A stretch of 12,878 bases of DNA from a bacterium (GTDB lineage: Bacteria > Actinomycetota > Acidimicrobiia > Acidimicrobiales > Bin134), in NCBI GenBank assembly GCA_028820035.1, contig JAPPKI010000104.1, positions 1 through 12,878 on the forward strand, in the 5' to 3' direction. This document shows, one piece after another, positions 1-8,632 of the stretch. The notes beneath the pieces are model-generated. The model worked only from the letters and a program-made list of their open reading frames with translations, searched no databases and had not been told where the DNA came from. A program made the position numbers and the translations under genes. The stretch's first letter is position 1, and the number at the start of each line of letters is the position of its first letter.

Positions 1-2025
1 GAATTGAACGACTTGCTCGGCCGCTTTGTGGCCCGCGGCGGCGACGGCACTTCCATTGCCGGACTCTCGCTGGTCATTCTCGACGATGTCAGCGACGCTC
101 TCGGCCAAGAGGCGGCTCAATTGCGGGCCCATGAGATTGCCGATTCATTCGATACGGCATCCCTCGATGTCACCATCATCACGCTGGCCAAGAGCGATGC
201 CGAGGGCAAGGATGCCCGAGAAGAGAACCTGCTGATCCTCACCGTGATCGCTCTGGCAGTGATCGTGGTTTTACTGGCCCTGTTCTACCGGAACCAGTCC
301 GACGTCCACATCACCATGCTGGGCCTCGGCATGACGATCCTCTGGACGTTCGGCGCCCTCTCCTGGCTCTCCCCCGGCGGTGTTGGCATCGTCGATCCCG
401 ACAACATCCTCCTGACACTCGTTCCCGTCCTGCTCATCAGCCTGTCGGTGGACTACGCGCTTCAGATCGTCGGGCGCTACCGCGAGGCGCTGCGTGAAGG
501 CGACGAGGGGGACGACAATGCAGAGAAGGGCGAAGAGGCCAACGAGGGCGGCGACGCCTCCGGGCGGGCCATTGCCCACTCTGTGCGACTGTGCGGCGTG
601 CCGGTCTTGCTGGCCGCGGGCACAACCGCAGTCAGCCTGCTGGCCAACTTGAGCAGCCGCTTCGAGCCCATAGCTGACTTCGGCATCATCGCCAGCATCG
701 GGGTCATCTCGGGCTGGATCGTGATGACCAGTTTCGTGCCCTCCGCTCGACTGGCGCTGGACCGGCGACTGGCCGCCAAAGGAAAGAAGCCGACAACCCG
801 CCCCGTGGCCGACACCATTCCCGGTGCGGCCGCCGTTCTGCCCCGCGTTGCTACTGCCGTAGTGCGCCGCCCGATTCCGGTCTTGGGCGCAGCCGTTGTC
901 CTAACTGTGCTGGCTGTCGTGGCGGCCAGCAACCTCAGCACCACTTTCGCCGTCAAGGATTTCTTGCCCAAGGACTCTGACACGTTCAAGAGCTTCGACT
1001 TCCTGGAGGAGAACTTCGACGGCAGCGCAACGCTCATGACGGTGCTCATCGAGACCGACCTCGACAGCAATCGAGCCGTAGGGGACCTGACCGGCCTTCA
1101 CTCCACCCTGGTTGACTCCGAACTCCGACCAAACGGCATCGTGGGGCCTCCGTTGGCCTCAGCCGGGATGTTGCTTGACGACTGGACGGGCCGGAGCGGA
1201 CAACCAGACGACAGCTACGACCCCGACGTCGCGGCCGCCTTCGACAACCTGGCCGCTGGCAGTGTGGCCACCGACGAAGAGGTCCGTCGGGCCTGGGAAC
1301 AGTTGAGAAGGGCAGACCCAGAGGGATTTGCGGAGGTGATCGACCTCCGTGCCGACGGCCTCGACCGCACCATCATTCAGATACCCGTCGCGGTGGAGGA
1401 CAACGAGGCGCTCCAAGAGTTGATTGACGAGCTCGAGTCGCTTTGGGGAGGCGCCGTCGGAGAGATCACCGTCACTGGAGGCGACGCCCTAATCGCCCTG
1501 ATCACCGAGGAACTGGCTGCCAGCCAAGCGCTAAGCGTGGGTCTTGTGATCGCCGCCGCGCTGGCAATCCTCGTGGCGTACTTCGCAATCAGCCGATCCC
1601 GCCCAGCGCTCGGGTTGATCACCATCATTCCCATAGCGATAACCCTTGCCTGGCTGCTGGGGGCCATGTGGGTGTTTGGGATCTCCTACAACATGGGCAC
1701 CGCGCTCATGGTGGTGCTCACGATCGGGATCGGGGTTGACTACACGATCCACCTGACGCATCGCTTCTTGGAGGAGCACGAGGAGGCGGAGCAGGTCGTT
1801 GACGGCATACGGCATGCGATGACCACCACTGGCGGGGCTCTCCTGGCCAGCGCGCTCACCACCGCCCTCGGGTTGTTGGCGCTACTCTTCTCACCGCTCG
1901 TGCCGATGCAAGAACTGGGGATACTGGCCGCGGTGGCTATCCTGTTCGGTTTGATCGCCACGTTCACTGTGCTCCCGTCGCTACTGGTGCTCTGGGCCCG
2001 CTACCACCGCTGGCGAGCCCACTAG
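1..2025 (+). CDS. MMPL/HAE3-type RND exporter, 5' partial
   Basis: Inner-membrane exporter of the RND superfamily, MMPL/HAE3 branch, probably moving a lipid or other hydrophobic substrate using the proton gradient. The frame is open to the left edge, so the gene starts outside; the TTG at base 4 is only the first start-like codon in view. Residues below count from it (673 in view). Residues 1-75 look like the end of the first extracytoplasmic domain, so TM1 is missing. Hydrophobic segments lie near 76-95, 103-121, 134-156, 197-215, 222-247, 289-308, 506-528, 534-555, 561-582, 608-630 and 635-662. The second extracytoplasmic domain is about 310-505. Both halves carry an Asp-Tyr pair in the expected helix: SVDYAL at 148-153 and GVDYTI at 577-582, matching the proton-relay Asp-Tyr of MmpL proteins. 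An acidic, glycine-rich linker (about 165-186) follows TM4. Substrate is unknown. It converges on the next gene with 20 bases between stops. Confidence 0.88.
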   Translation, partial: ELNDLLGRFVARGGDGTSIAGLSLVILDDVSDALGQEAAQLRAHEIADSFDTASLDVTIITLAKSDAEGKDAREENLLILTVIALAVIVVLLALFYRNQSDVHITMLGLGMTILWTFGALSWLSPGGVGIVDPDNILLTLVPVLLISLSVDYALQIVGRYREALREGDEGDDNAEKGEEANEGGDASGRAIAHSVRLCGVPVLLAAGTTAVSLLANLSSRFEPIADFGIIASIGVISGWIVMTSFVPSARLALDRRLAAKGKKPTTRPVADTIPGAAAVLPRVATAVVRRPIPVLGAAVVLTVLAVVAASNLSTTFAVKDFLPKDSDTFKSFDFLEENFDGSATLMTVLIETDLDSNRAVGDLTGLHSTLVDSELRPNGIVGPPLASAGMLLDDWTGRSGQPDDSYDPDVAAAFDNLAAGSVATDEEVRRAWEQLRRADPEGFAEVIDLRADGLDRTIIQIPVAVEDNEALQELIDELESLWGGAVGEITVTGGDALIALITEELAASQALSVGLVIAAALAILVAYFAISRSRPALGLITIIPIAITLAWLLGAMWVFGISYNMGTALMVVLTIGIGVDYTIHLTHRFLEEHEEAEQVVDGIRHAMTTTGGALLASALTTALGLLALLFSPLVPMQELGILAAVAILFGLIATFTVLPSLLVLWARYHRWRAH

Positions 2026-2045
2026 GTCAGTCTGGCTAGCAGCGG

Positions 2046-2759
2046 CTACAGCGCGGCCCGCCCGGCGCTGAGGCCGCCGTCTACGTAGATGACCTGTCCT
2101 GTCACGTAGCGGGCGTCGTGCGAGGCCAAAAAACCCACCACATCGGCGATGTCGTCGGGCTGGCCGTTTCGGCCTAGGGGCACGGCCTTAGCCCTGCGCC
2201 GGCCTAGCTCGCCCTCGTAGTTGACCTGGGTGCCCTCGGTTTGGATCATCCCCGGGCCGACGGCATTGGCCCTGATGCCCCGACGGGCCAACTCAAGGGC
2301 GGACTGCTTGGTGAAGCTCTCCACCGCGGCTTTGGACGCCGGGTAGATGCCCACCCCCGGCGAATTGGAATAAGCGGCATTGGACGACAGGTTCACGATG
2401 GCCGCCCCCGGCACCATGAGCGGAGCCAACGCCTGGGTGCAATAGAACACGCCCATCACGTTCACTTCCAGCACCCGGCGCACATCCTCTGGGGTCATGT
2501 CGTCCATTCCGGCGAAGATCCAGATGCCGGCGTTGTTCACGAGCACGTCCACTCGATCCAGCGAAGCGGCCAGAGCGGCCACCGATTCCGGGTCGGAGAC
2601 ATCGCACTGTCGCCACTGACCACCGAGCATGTCCCCGGTGGCCGCCGCGGACTCGGGGTTCAGATCAACGGCCACAATGTGATGACCGTCAGCGGCCAGC
2701 CGCTTCGAAATCGCCCGCCCGAGACCCTGTCCCGCACCGGTTACTACTGCTGTACCCAT
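2046..2759 (-). CDS. SDR-family NAD(P)-dependent oxidoreductase (canonical active site)
   Basis: Classical short-chain dehydrogenase/reductase of 237 residues, a normal size for the family. The Rossmann nucleotide loop TGAGQGLG is at 7-14, NNAG at 75-78, and the catalytic tetrad is complete: Asn100, Ser126, Tyr139 and Lys143 (YPASK). The C-terminal VTGQVIYVDGG at 219-229 is typical of classical SDRs of the FabG/glucose-dehydrogenase type. An Asp at the end of beta-2 (AVDLN, 30-34) favours NAD(H) over NADP(H), by family rule. The ATG at 2759 was chosen because it puts the first beta strand right at the N-terminus; the frame runs open upstream to about 3077, but that part overlaps the MFS gene and has no SDR character. 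The gene diverges from the MFS transporter over 47 bases, suggesting a shared control region. The substrate (an alcohol or ketone) cannot be told from sequence. Confidence 0.9.
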   Translation of the reverse strand: MGTAVVTGAGQGLGRAISKRLAADGHHIVAVDLNPESAAATGDMLGGQWRQCDVSDPESVAALAASLDRVDVLVNNAGIWIFAGMDDMTPEDVRRVLEVNVMGVFYCTQALAPLMVPGAAIVNLSSNAAYSNSPGVGIYPASKAAVESFTKQSALELARRGIRANAVGPGMIQTEGTQVNYEGELGRRRAKAVPLGRNGQPDDIADVVGFLASHDARYVTGQVIYVDGGLSAGRAAL

Positions 2760-2806
2760 AGGGCCAGCATGATAAGTGAACGGGAGTCGGTTGCTACGGT
2801 CCCGGC
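2760..2806. promoter_or_regulatory. Divergent promoter region between SDR and MFS genes
   Basis: These 47 bases must hold the promoters of both neighbours unless they lie inside coding sequence. On the plus strand TTGCTACGGT (2791-2800) has an extended -10 shape (TGnTAnnnT), followed by six bases and then the GTG at 2807. That predicts transcription starting at the GTG itself. On the minus strand TATCAT (2774 down to 2769) is nine bases before the SDR ATG, giving a leader of only a few bases. Neither gene has a recognisable Shine-Dalgarno sequence, which fits leaderless translation. No convincing -35 or operator palindrome was found. Confidence 0.45.
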
Positions 2807-4033
2807 GTGCACCTTCAACGCCATCAGTTTCGCTGGGTGCTGCTCGGCGCACTGTGGATGGTGTACTTCTCCTTCGGGCTGGCGGTGTTCTCCATGGCGC
2901 CACTGGTGGAGACCATCCGGGAAGACCTCGACATGAGCAAAGGTGCCATGGGCACGGTGCTCGGTGCTTGGCCGTTGGTGTTTTTGGTGGCCGCGCTCCC
3001 ATCCGGCGCGATGGTCGACCGGCTAGGACTGCGCCGTTCGCTGGGCATCGCCACCGTCCTGATCTCGGTCTCTGCACTATTGCGCCCAGTGGCCGGAAGT
3101 TTCATCGCCATGTTCGGGGCGGTAGCGGTATTTGGCTTGGGCGGGCCCTTGGTGTCGGTGGGCGCCCCCAAGCTAATCAGCGTTTGGTTCGATGACCAGG
3201 AGCGAGCCATGGCCATGGGAATCACCATGACCGCTCCGGCCATCGGCGGCGTACTTCCATTGGCCACTGCCAATAGCGTGCTGATGCCGGCATTCGACGA
3301 GAGCTGGCGGGCGACGCTATTTGTGTACGCCCTAATCAGTGTGGCAATTATCGCAATTTGGCTGGTTGCCGCAGCGGCAGCCGAGCGAGTCGCCCCCGGT
3401 GTTGACCGCGATAGCGACTCTGCCCCGGGCTTCTCTGGCACCTGGGAACTCCTTGGCCACCGCGCCGTGCAGGCCATGCTGGCTATGGCAGTGGGAATGT
3501 TCTTCTTCAACCATGCCCTCAACGGGTGGCTGCCCACCATCATTGAAGACCGGGGATTTTCCAGTTCGGTGGCGGGCTATCTGGCCGGTTCGGTCACCGC
3601 CATGAGCATCCTAGGTGCCTTGGTTGGGCCCAGATTCATTCCTGAGAAGCACCGCATCGCAACCATGGCGGTGGTATTTGCCTTGTTCGGGTTGACAACG
3701 ATTCTGCTCAACGTGGAAGGCAGGCCGTCTGCTTTCGTCGGGCTTGCCATCATGGGATCGATCAGAGGGCTGGCTGTGCCGGTGGCCTTGGTGGTCATGA
3801 TGCAGTTGCCGGGCGTCACCCACCGCAACATGGGCGCCGCTGGCGGATTGTTCTTCACGGCGGGGGAAGCTGGAGGGGTGGTAGGCCCGATTCTCTTCGG
3901 CGTGCTCTCCGATGTGGGCGGATCGACTGCGGGGCTGACGCTCCTAACCGGTGTGGCAGCGACCACCGCACTTCTCGCCCTCCTGCTCCGAACGGAAATG
4001 TCCCGCTCCCCCCAGCAATCGGGTAAGAAATAA
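2807..4033 (+). CDS. MFS transporter (CynX/NimT-like or NarK-like)
   Basis: Major facilitator superfamily membrane transporter, 408 residues, the usual size for a 12-helix member. Motif A between TM2 and TM3 is clear: GAMVDRLGLRR at 67-77 (GxxxDRxGxRR). A hydrophilic central loop at about 192-216 separates two six-helix halves, and the second half has the glycine-rich AGEAGGVVGP stretch at 352-361 followed by a short Asp-containing turn (SD at 368-369). The overall look is of the CynX/NimT or NarK-like groups, but no substrate can be assigned. The GTG at 2807 is preferred: the first helix begins about ten residues in, and a -10-like TACGGT sits six bases upstream. The gene is divergent from the SDR, so the two may be co-regulated, perhaps uptake plus oxidation of the same compound (inference). 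Its stop lies three bases from that of isocitrate lyase on the other strand, leaving no room for a separate terminator. Confidence 0.88.
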   Translation: MHLQRHQFRWVLLGALWMVYFSFGLAVFSMAPLVETIREDLDMSKGAMGTVLGAWPLVFLVAALPSGAMVDRLGLRRSLGIATVLISVSALLRPVAGSFIAMFGAVAVFGLGGPLVSVGAPKLISVWFDDQERAMAMGITMTAPAIGGVLPLATANSVLMPAFDESWRATLFVYALISVAIIAIWLVAAAAAERVAPGVDRDSDSAPGFSGTWELLGHRAVQAMLAMAVGMFFFNHALNGWLPTIIEDRGFSSSVAGYLAGSVTAMSILGALVGPRFIPEKHRIATMAVVFALFGLTTILLNVEGRPSAFVGLAIMGSIRGLAVPVALVVMMQLPGVTHRNMGAAGGLFFTAGEAGGVVGPILFGVLSDVGGSTAGLTLLTGVAATTALLALLLRTEMSRSPQQSGKK

Positions 4034-4036
4034 GGG

Positions 4037-6307
4037 TTACGTCTCCCGTCCGGTGATGAGCTGCTGGAGGGCGTCGTCGTCGGTAACCAAATTGGCAACC
4101 ACTGCTTCGTCGACATCGGCCACGGTGATCTGTCCCACCTCGTCGGATACCGAGGAGTAGAACCCCAAGCCTCGCATCCCTGCGGCCTGCCGGAAGTTGT
4201 CCTCGGTCGGGGTCAGATACTGGACCGATACCGCGTTGTAGCGCCGGATCAGGTAGAGGTGCATCAGGGTCATCAGCCGCTTGCGGCGCAGTGCCAGACT
4301 GTGCGTGTTCTGGTCGCGTACCGAAAGTATGGCCCGACGCCGCCGGTCGTGGAGCACCCCGAACACCACATTGGCCAGGTCGTTGTCACCGCTGCGAACC
4401 ACGAGCTCGAGGATCTCGGACCCTGCGGTGTAGGGGCGCAATTGCACCCCTAATTCGGCATCGACGTTGTTGTGCAAGGCCCACCTCTCCAACCAGCTTT
4501 CGAGCTCCCGGGTGGGCACCTCGGTCTGGACAAGGTGTTGGAACTGGGTCGAGCCCTTGCCCATGGCCCGGGTGGTGGCAGTGCGGCCGGAGCTGGCCAT
4601 GAGAGCGGCGTCGAGCCGGGGGCCACCCACCAACGTTTGGGGTGTCTTGTACGGGGAATCGACCAGGCGGAACTTCCTCTGAAGCCGCGCTAGAGCCAGC
4701 ATGCCGTCTTGTTGAAGGGAGGCCGCGAACTCCTCGCCGGCCATCCCGTCGATCTGGTGGCCCCCGTAGGTGATGAAGTTGAACACGAACCCCAGTTGAC
4801 CTAGCTCGGAAGGAAACTCCCGCATCTCGTCTTCGGTCATGCCGGTGGTGTCCCAGTTGAAGGAGGGCGACAGGTTGTAGGCCAGCATCTTGTCGGGGTA
4901 CACGGCATGGACAGCCTCGGCGAACTCTCTGGCGTCGTCGAGGTCGGCAGTCTTGGTTTCCATCCACAGCAGGTCGCAGTACGGGGCCACGGCCAAGGAT
5001 TTGGCCACTGCGTAGGGGATTCCGCCCTGCACCTGGTAATAGCCCTCGGTGGTTCGGGCCACCTCTGCGTTCCAGGCCACGTCAAGGCCCATCTCCGCGG
5101 CTCGGCCTCGGGCGGTTGCGGTGTCGACCGTGCGGGCGAAGCTGAGCCACTCCCCCACTTCCATACCGAAGCTCTCCCCCTCTGAGGCTCGCAGCGCCAT
5201 CTGATCGGCCACGGCCTGGGAATAGGTGGCCAGCCCCGACGCCCGGTGCCACGCCTCGGCCAGTGCATCGGAGGCCCGGTCCACCGCTTCGTCGGCTCGG
5301 GGATCAGGCGAGGCATGGAAGGTAACGGCTGCCTTCTCGATGATTTGGTTGACTCCCGTCTGATCAAGCCAGGCCATCGCCCGCTGGTAGCGGTTCTCGG
5401 GCACGGCATACAGCAGATGCCCGTTCACCCCTTCAACGCCGAGTTCGGCCAGGCGGCACAAGACCGCGAGGTAGGCATCCTTGTAGGACGGGACTGACAG
5501 TTGGGTTGCACCCATGATGTACGGCTGATCCCGCTCATCAGTGCCGCCGTCCAGCAAATTGGCCGCCTCGGCGTCGGTCCGAGCCACGATGATGCCCGGC
5601 ACGCCCATCACGTCCAACTGGAATCGAGCCGCATTGAGCCGCTTGATCTGCTCGTCGCACGGCACCAGCACCTTGCCGCCTTGGTGCCCGCACTTCTTGA
5701 CCCCGGGCTTTTGGTCCTCGATGTGGTAGCCGGGCACTCCGGCCTCGACGAATCGGCGGATCAAATTCCGGACGTGGGCGTCACCGCCGTGGCCGGTATC
5801 GGCATCGGCGATGATCGACGGGGTGAAATCCACCTCCGGGGTGCGCATGCGGTCTTCAATGCTCATCCGGGATCGGGCGAACCGCTGGTTGCGGTCGGCG
5901 GTCAGCAGCGCTCGGACCAAACCTGCCGCCTCGTCGGGAACCATGCCCAGTGGATAGCTGGCCAAGTCGGGGCCGGGATCCTCGTGCAGGGAGCCCTTTG
6001 CCGAAGTTGCCCATCCGCCGAGGTAGATCCCCTCGATCCCGGCTCGCTTCATAGCCACTGCCTGGCCCGGAGAGTAGGGGCCGAAGGTTGAGATGCACCT
6101 CCCTTGCTCGAACAACCCACGTAACCGGGCGTAGAACTGCTCAGACGCGAACCGGGCCACGGTGTAGTCCTCGCTGAGAGCCCCGCGTTGTTCCACTACT
6201 TGACGAGCGGAGTACAGGCGGGTGATCCCCTCGAAACGGGGCGAGGCCATCCACGCTCGGGTGGACCGGACCTCGGCATCGAATGAACCGGCAACGTTGG
6301 CGGCCAT
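4037..6307 (-). CDS. aceA: Isocitrate lyase, long ICL2-like type
   Basis: Isocitrate lyase, first enzyme of the glyoxylate shunt: cleaves isocitrate to glyoxylate and succinate in the cytosol. The protein is 756 residues, far longer than the common form of about 430 and close to the long mycobacterial ICL2 type (about 766). The catalytic signature KKCGHQGGK begins at 204 with the nucleophilic/base Cys206; the Mg-binding region ADADTGHGG is at 167-175; GGWATS at 97-102; NLSPSFNW at 478-485; GRTATT at 574-579. After about residue 598 a C-terminal domain follows that resembles the GNAT-like domain which in M. tuberculosis ICL2 binds acetyl-CoA and activates the enzyme; note [10 protein letters not shown] near 714-723. 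The start at 6307 is supported by AAAGAGG seven bases upstream; the frame extends 29 codons further but without any such site. It is divergent from malate synthase, its pathway partner. Confidence 0.96.
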   Translation of the reverse strand: MAANVAGSFDAEVRSTRAWMASPRFEGITRLYSARQVVEQRGALSEDYTVARFASEQFYARLRGLFEQGRCISTFGPYSPGQAVAMKRAGIEGIYLGGWATSAKGSLHEDPGPDLASYPLGMVPDEAAGLVRALLTADRNQRFARSRMSIEDRMRTPEVDFTPSIIADADTGHGGDAHVRNLIRRFVEAGVPGYHIEDQKPGVKKCGHQGGKVLVPCDEQIKRLNAARFQLDVMGVPGIIVARTDAEAANLLDGGTDERDQPYIMGATQLSVPSYKDAYLAVLCRLAELGVEGVNGHLLYAVPENRYQRAMAWLDQTGVNQIIEKAAVTFHASPDPRADEAVDRASDALAEAWHRASGLATYSQAVADQMALRASEGESFGMEVGEWLSFARTVDTATARGRAAEMGLDVAWNAEVARTTEGYYQVQGGIPYAVAKSLAVAPYCDLLWMETKTADLDDAREFAEAVHAVYPDKMLAYNLSPSFNWDTTGMTEDEMREFPSELGQLGFVFNFITYGGHQIDGMAGEEFAASLQQDGMLALARLQRKFRLVDSPYKTPQTLVGGPRLDAALMASSGRTATTRAMGKGSTQFQHLVQTEVPTRELESWLERWALHNNVDAELGVQLRPYTAGSEILELVVRSGDNDLANVVFGVLHDRRRRAILSVRDQNTHSLALRRKRLMTLMHLYLIRRYNAVSVQYLTPTEDNFRQAAGMRGLGFYSSVSDEVGQITVADVDEAVVANLVTDDDALQQLITGRET

Positions 6308-6433
6308 GCTGATACCTCTTTGGTGTGGTGGTGGTTGTTCGGGGACGATAGCAATCGCGCCGCGTCTAACTGCACCTTTATTTGCGGGAAACATGACTTT
6401 GCTTGAGATTCCGGCTTAGGCAACTCCTACCCT
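6308..6433. promoter_or_regulatory. Divergent control region of the glyoxylate shunt genes
   Basis: These 126 bases separate the isocitrate lyase and malate synthase starts and should hold both promoters. Minus strand: TGCTATCGT (6353 down to 6345) is an extended -10; it predicts a transcript start near 6338, a leader of about 31 bases and the Shine-Dalgarno at 6315-6321. Plus strand: TACCCT (6428-6433) lies six bases before the GTG at 6440, suggesting a leaderless malate synthase message; TTGAGA at 6403-6408 is a possible but badly spaced -35. TTTGC occurs twice (6381-6385 and 6398-6402), 17 bases apart, in the AT-richer middle; this pentamer is the core of the RamB site known from corynebacterial ace genes, but the full RamB palindrome is absent. 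No CRP/GlxR palindrome was found. Confidence 0.5.
6315..6321 (-). promoter_or_regulatory. Ribosome binding site of isocitrate lyase
   Basis: On the minus strand AAAGAGG lies seven bases before the ATG at 6307. This site decides the start: the longer frame reaching 6394 has no comparable site and would add 29 residues with no family resemblance. Confidence 0.7.
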
Positions 6434-8614
6434 GTGACCGTGGCCATGACCTACGAGACTTTTGGAAAACTCGAGGTGGCCAAGCCGTTGGCCGACTTCG
6501 CCAGGAGTCAATTGGCTCCGGGCACCGACGTCGGCGTCGAGCAATTCTGGTCCTCCTTGGCACAGGTAATCGAGCGTTTCGGCCCAAGCATCAGGGCCAG
6601 CTTGGACGAACGCGACGACTTGCAGGCCCGTATCGACTCCTGGCATCGGAATCGAGGCCAGCAGTCAGCAAGCTCGGCCGACTTCTTGCGCTCCATCGGA
6701 TATCTGGTTGAAGATCCGCCATCGGCGGCAGTGACCACTGCGGGAGTCGATCCGGAAGTTTCCCGTTTGGCTGGACCGCAGTTGGTGGTGCCTGTGGACA
6801 ACGCCCGCTATGCACTGAACGCGGCCAACGCCCGCTGGGGCAGCCTTTACGACGCCTTATACGGCACCGACGCCATCGATGAGGCGAATGGCGCGGAACG
6901 AAGCGGGCCTTACAACCCGATTCGGGGTCAGCGGGTGATCGACCGGGTTCGAACCCTGCTGGACAGCCATTTCCCGCTGTTATCTGGGTCGCATGCCGAA
7001 GCGGTGTCCTATTCAGTTTTTGAAGGCAGGCTGCGGGCTGACTTGGCCGGCGGCGTATCGGCAGAGCTGGCTGACCACGCACAATTCGTCGCTTATACCG
7101 GCGACAAATCCGCGCCCGACACAGTGATGTTTAGCAAGCACGGCCTCCACATTGAGCTGATCATCGACCGCAGTCACGCCATCGGGCGAGATGATCCCGC
7201 AGGGGTGGCCGACGTGAGGATGGAGTCGGCACTGACCACCATCGTTGACTTGGAAGACTCCGTGGCCGCGGTGGACGCCAAAGACAAGACCCTGGCCTAC
7301 GCCAACTGGCTCGGTCTCATGCAGGGCAATCTGACGGTGTCGTTCACCAAAGGTGGCCAGTCCATAGCCCGCAGTCTGAACAGTGACACTTCAGCCGTCG
7401 ATCCGGCCGGGAAACCACTTACGGTCCGGCGGCGCAGCGTCATGTTGGTGCGCAGCGTGGGCCTGCACATGGAGACTGACATAGTTCGCCTGGACGGCCA
7501 GCCGATCCCCGAGACCATCGTCGACGTGGCGGTGACCGCCTGGTGCGCCCTCTACGATCTGGCCGGAGCGGGGCCCCATCGCAATAGTCATGCCGGGTCG
7601 GTGTATATCGTGATGCCGAAGCTGCACGGTCCTGAAGAAGCAGGGCTGGTTCGCGAATTGTTCGCCGCGGTGGAAGCCATCTTGGGAATGGCCCCCAACA
7701 CGCTGAAGATGGGGATCATGGACGAGGAGCGCCGCACATCTCTTAACTTGCCCGCCTGCATCGCCGAGGCCTCAGAACGGGTGGTGTTCATCAATACTGG
7801 ATTCTTGGACCGCACCGGCGACGACATTCATACCAATATGGAGGCCGGTCCCATGATCCCCAAAGCGGAGATCAAGGCGTCGGGTTGGTTGACGGCCTAT
7901 GAAGAGGCAAATGTGGCCGTTGGCCTGGCTATGGGTTTGCCAGGGCACGCTCAGATCGGCAAGGGCATGTGGGCCCGGCCCGACGACATGGCCGCGATGC
8001 TTGATGAGAAGGTCGGCCATCCTCGGGCGGGGGCGACCACCGCGTGGGTCCCCTCCCCCACCGCGGCCACCCTGCATGCTCTCCACTACCTGGAGACCGA
8101 TGTGGCTGCCGTTCAAGCCGACCGGGCCGAATCTCGCGCCGACCGCGATGCTGAGATCGAAGCCATGCTGGCCCCCGCAGTCCTACCACCGGACCGCGAG
8201 CTCTCGCCTGGGGAGATCCAGCGGGAGCTGGACAACAACGCCCAGGGCATCTTGGGCTATGTCACCCGGTGGGTGGGCCAGGGAGTGGGCTGCTCCAAAG
8301 TGCCCGATATCGACGATGTCGCCCTGATGGAAGATCGGGCAACGTTGCGGATCTCGTCCCAGCACATCGCCAACTGGCTGCACCACGGCTTGCTGTCGGA
8401 AGAGCAGGTGGTGGAAACCATGCAGCGCGTGGCCGCTGTGGTGGACAGCCAGAATGAGGACGATCCCGTCTACGAGCCAATGAGCAGCGACTTGGCGACA
8501 AGCATTCCGTTCAGCGCGGCTCTGGCTTTGGTGCTGGAAGGCCGCGATCAGCCCAACGGCTACACCGAGCCGATCCTCACCGCCCACCGCCGCCGCCAAA
8601 AGGCAGCTGGCTAA
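6434..8614 (+). CDS. glcB: Malate synthase G
   Basis: Malate synthase G, second enzyme of the glyoxylate shunt: condenses glyoxylate with acetyl-CoA to give malate and CoA, in the cytosol, with Mg. The protein is 726 residues, matching the single-chain G isoform (about 720-740). Catalytic landmarks fit family positions: the arginine at 340 (VRSVGLHM, 339-346), the metal-binding glutamate in GIMDEERR (427-434), the aspartate 459 in FLDRTGD, and the general-base aspartate 634 in MEDRAT. GCSKVPDI at 619-626 carries the active-site cysteine region seen in the M. tuberculosis enzyme. Three start codons lie within 13 bases: GTG 6434, GTG 6440 and ATG 6446. The outermost is reported, but a -10-like TACCCT ending at 6433 favours a leaderless start at 6440; there is no clear Shine-Dalgarno. 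It diverges from isocitrate lyase and converges on the MerB-like gene with 18 bases between. Confidence 0.96.
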   Translation: MTVAMTYETFGKLEVAKPLADFARSQLAPGTDVGVEQFWSSLAQVIERFGPSIRASLDERDDLQARIDSWHRNRGQQSASSADFLRSIGYLVEDPPSAAVTTAGVDPEVSRLAGPQLVVPVDNARYALNAANARWGSLYDALYGTDAIDEANGAERSGPYNPIRGQRVIDRVRTLLDSHFPLLSGSHAEAVSYSVFEGRLRADLAGGVSAELADHAQFVAYTGDKSAPDTVMFSKHGLHIELIIDRSHAIGRDDPAGVADVRMESALTTIVDLEDSVAAVDAKDKTLAYANWLGLMQGNLTVSFTKGGQSIARSLNSDTSAVDPAGKPLTVRRRSVMLVRSVGLHMETDIVRLDGQPIPETIVDVAVTAWCALYDLAGAGPHRNSHAGSVYIVMPKLHGPEEAGLVRELFAAVEAILGMAPNTLKMGIMDEERRTSLNLPACIAEASERVVFINTGFLDRTGDDIHTNMEAGPMIPKAEIKASGWLTAYEEANVAVGLAMGLPGHAQIGKGMWARPDDMAAMLDEKVGHPRAGATTAWVPSPTAATLHALHYLETDVAAVQADRAESRADRDAEIEAMLAPAVLPPDRELSPGEIQRELDNNAQGILGYVTRWVGQGVGCSKVPDIDDVALMEDRATLRISSQHIANWLHHGLLSEEQVVETMQRVAAVVDSQNEDDPVYEPMSSDLATSIPFSAALALVLEGRDQPNGYTEPILTAHRRRQKAAG

Positions 8615-8632
8615 ACGGCCGGGCCTTCAGCG

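Noticed and set aside
477..1070. 197-codon minus-strand frame inside the exporter gene
   Set aside because: Ser- and Ala-rich shadow of a coding strand with clear RND features.
2026..2045. Terminator between the exporter and the first SDR
   Set aside because: Only a six-base GCTAGC palindrome is present, with no stem of useful length and no T run.
2241..2936. 231-codon plus-strand open frame opposite the SDR
   Set aside because: It is antisense to a gene with all SDR motifs and runs into the MFS gene in another frame; its product is His- and Gly-rich with no recognisable fold.
2760..3077. N-terminal extension of the first SDR
   Set aside because: The extra 106 residues lie opposite the MFS gene and are Arg/Pro-rich without any family resemblance; the SDR begins naturally at MGTAVVTGAG.
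8615..8632. Terminator between malate synthase and the MerB-like gene
   Set aside because: The GC-rich stretch has a short GGCC repeat but no stable stem-loop followed by a T run on either strand.
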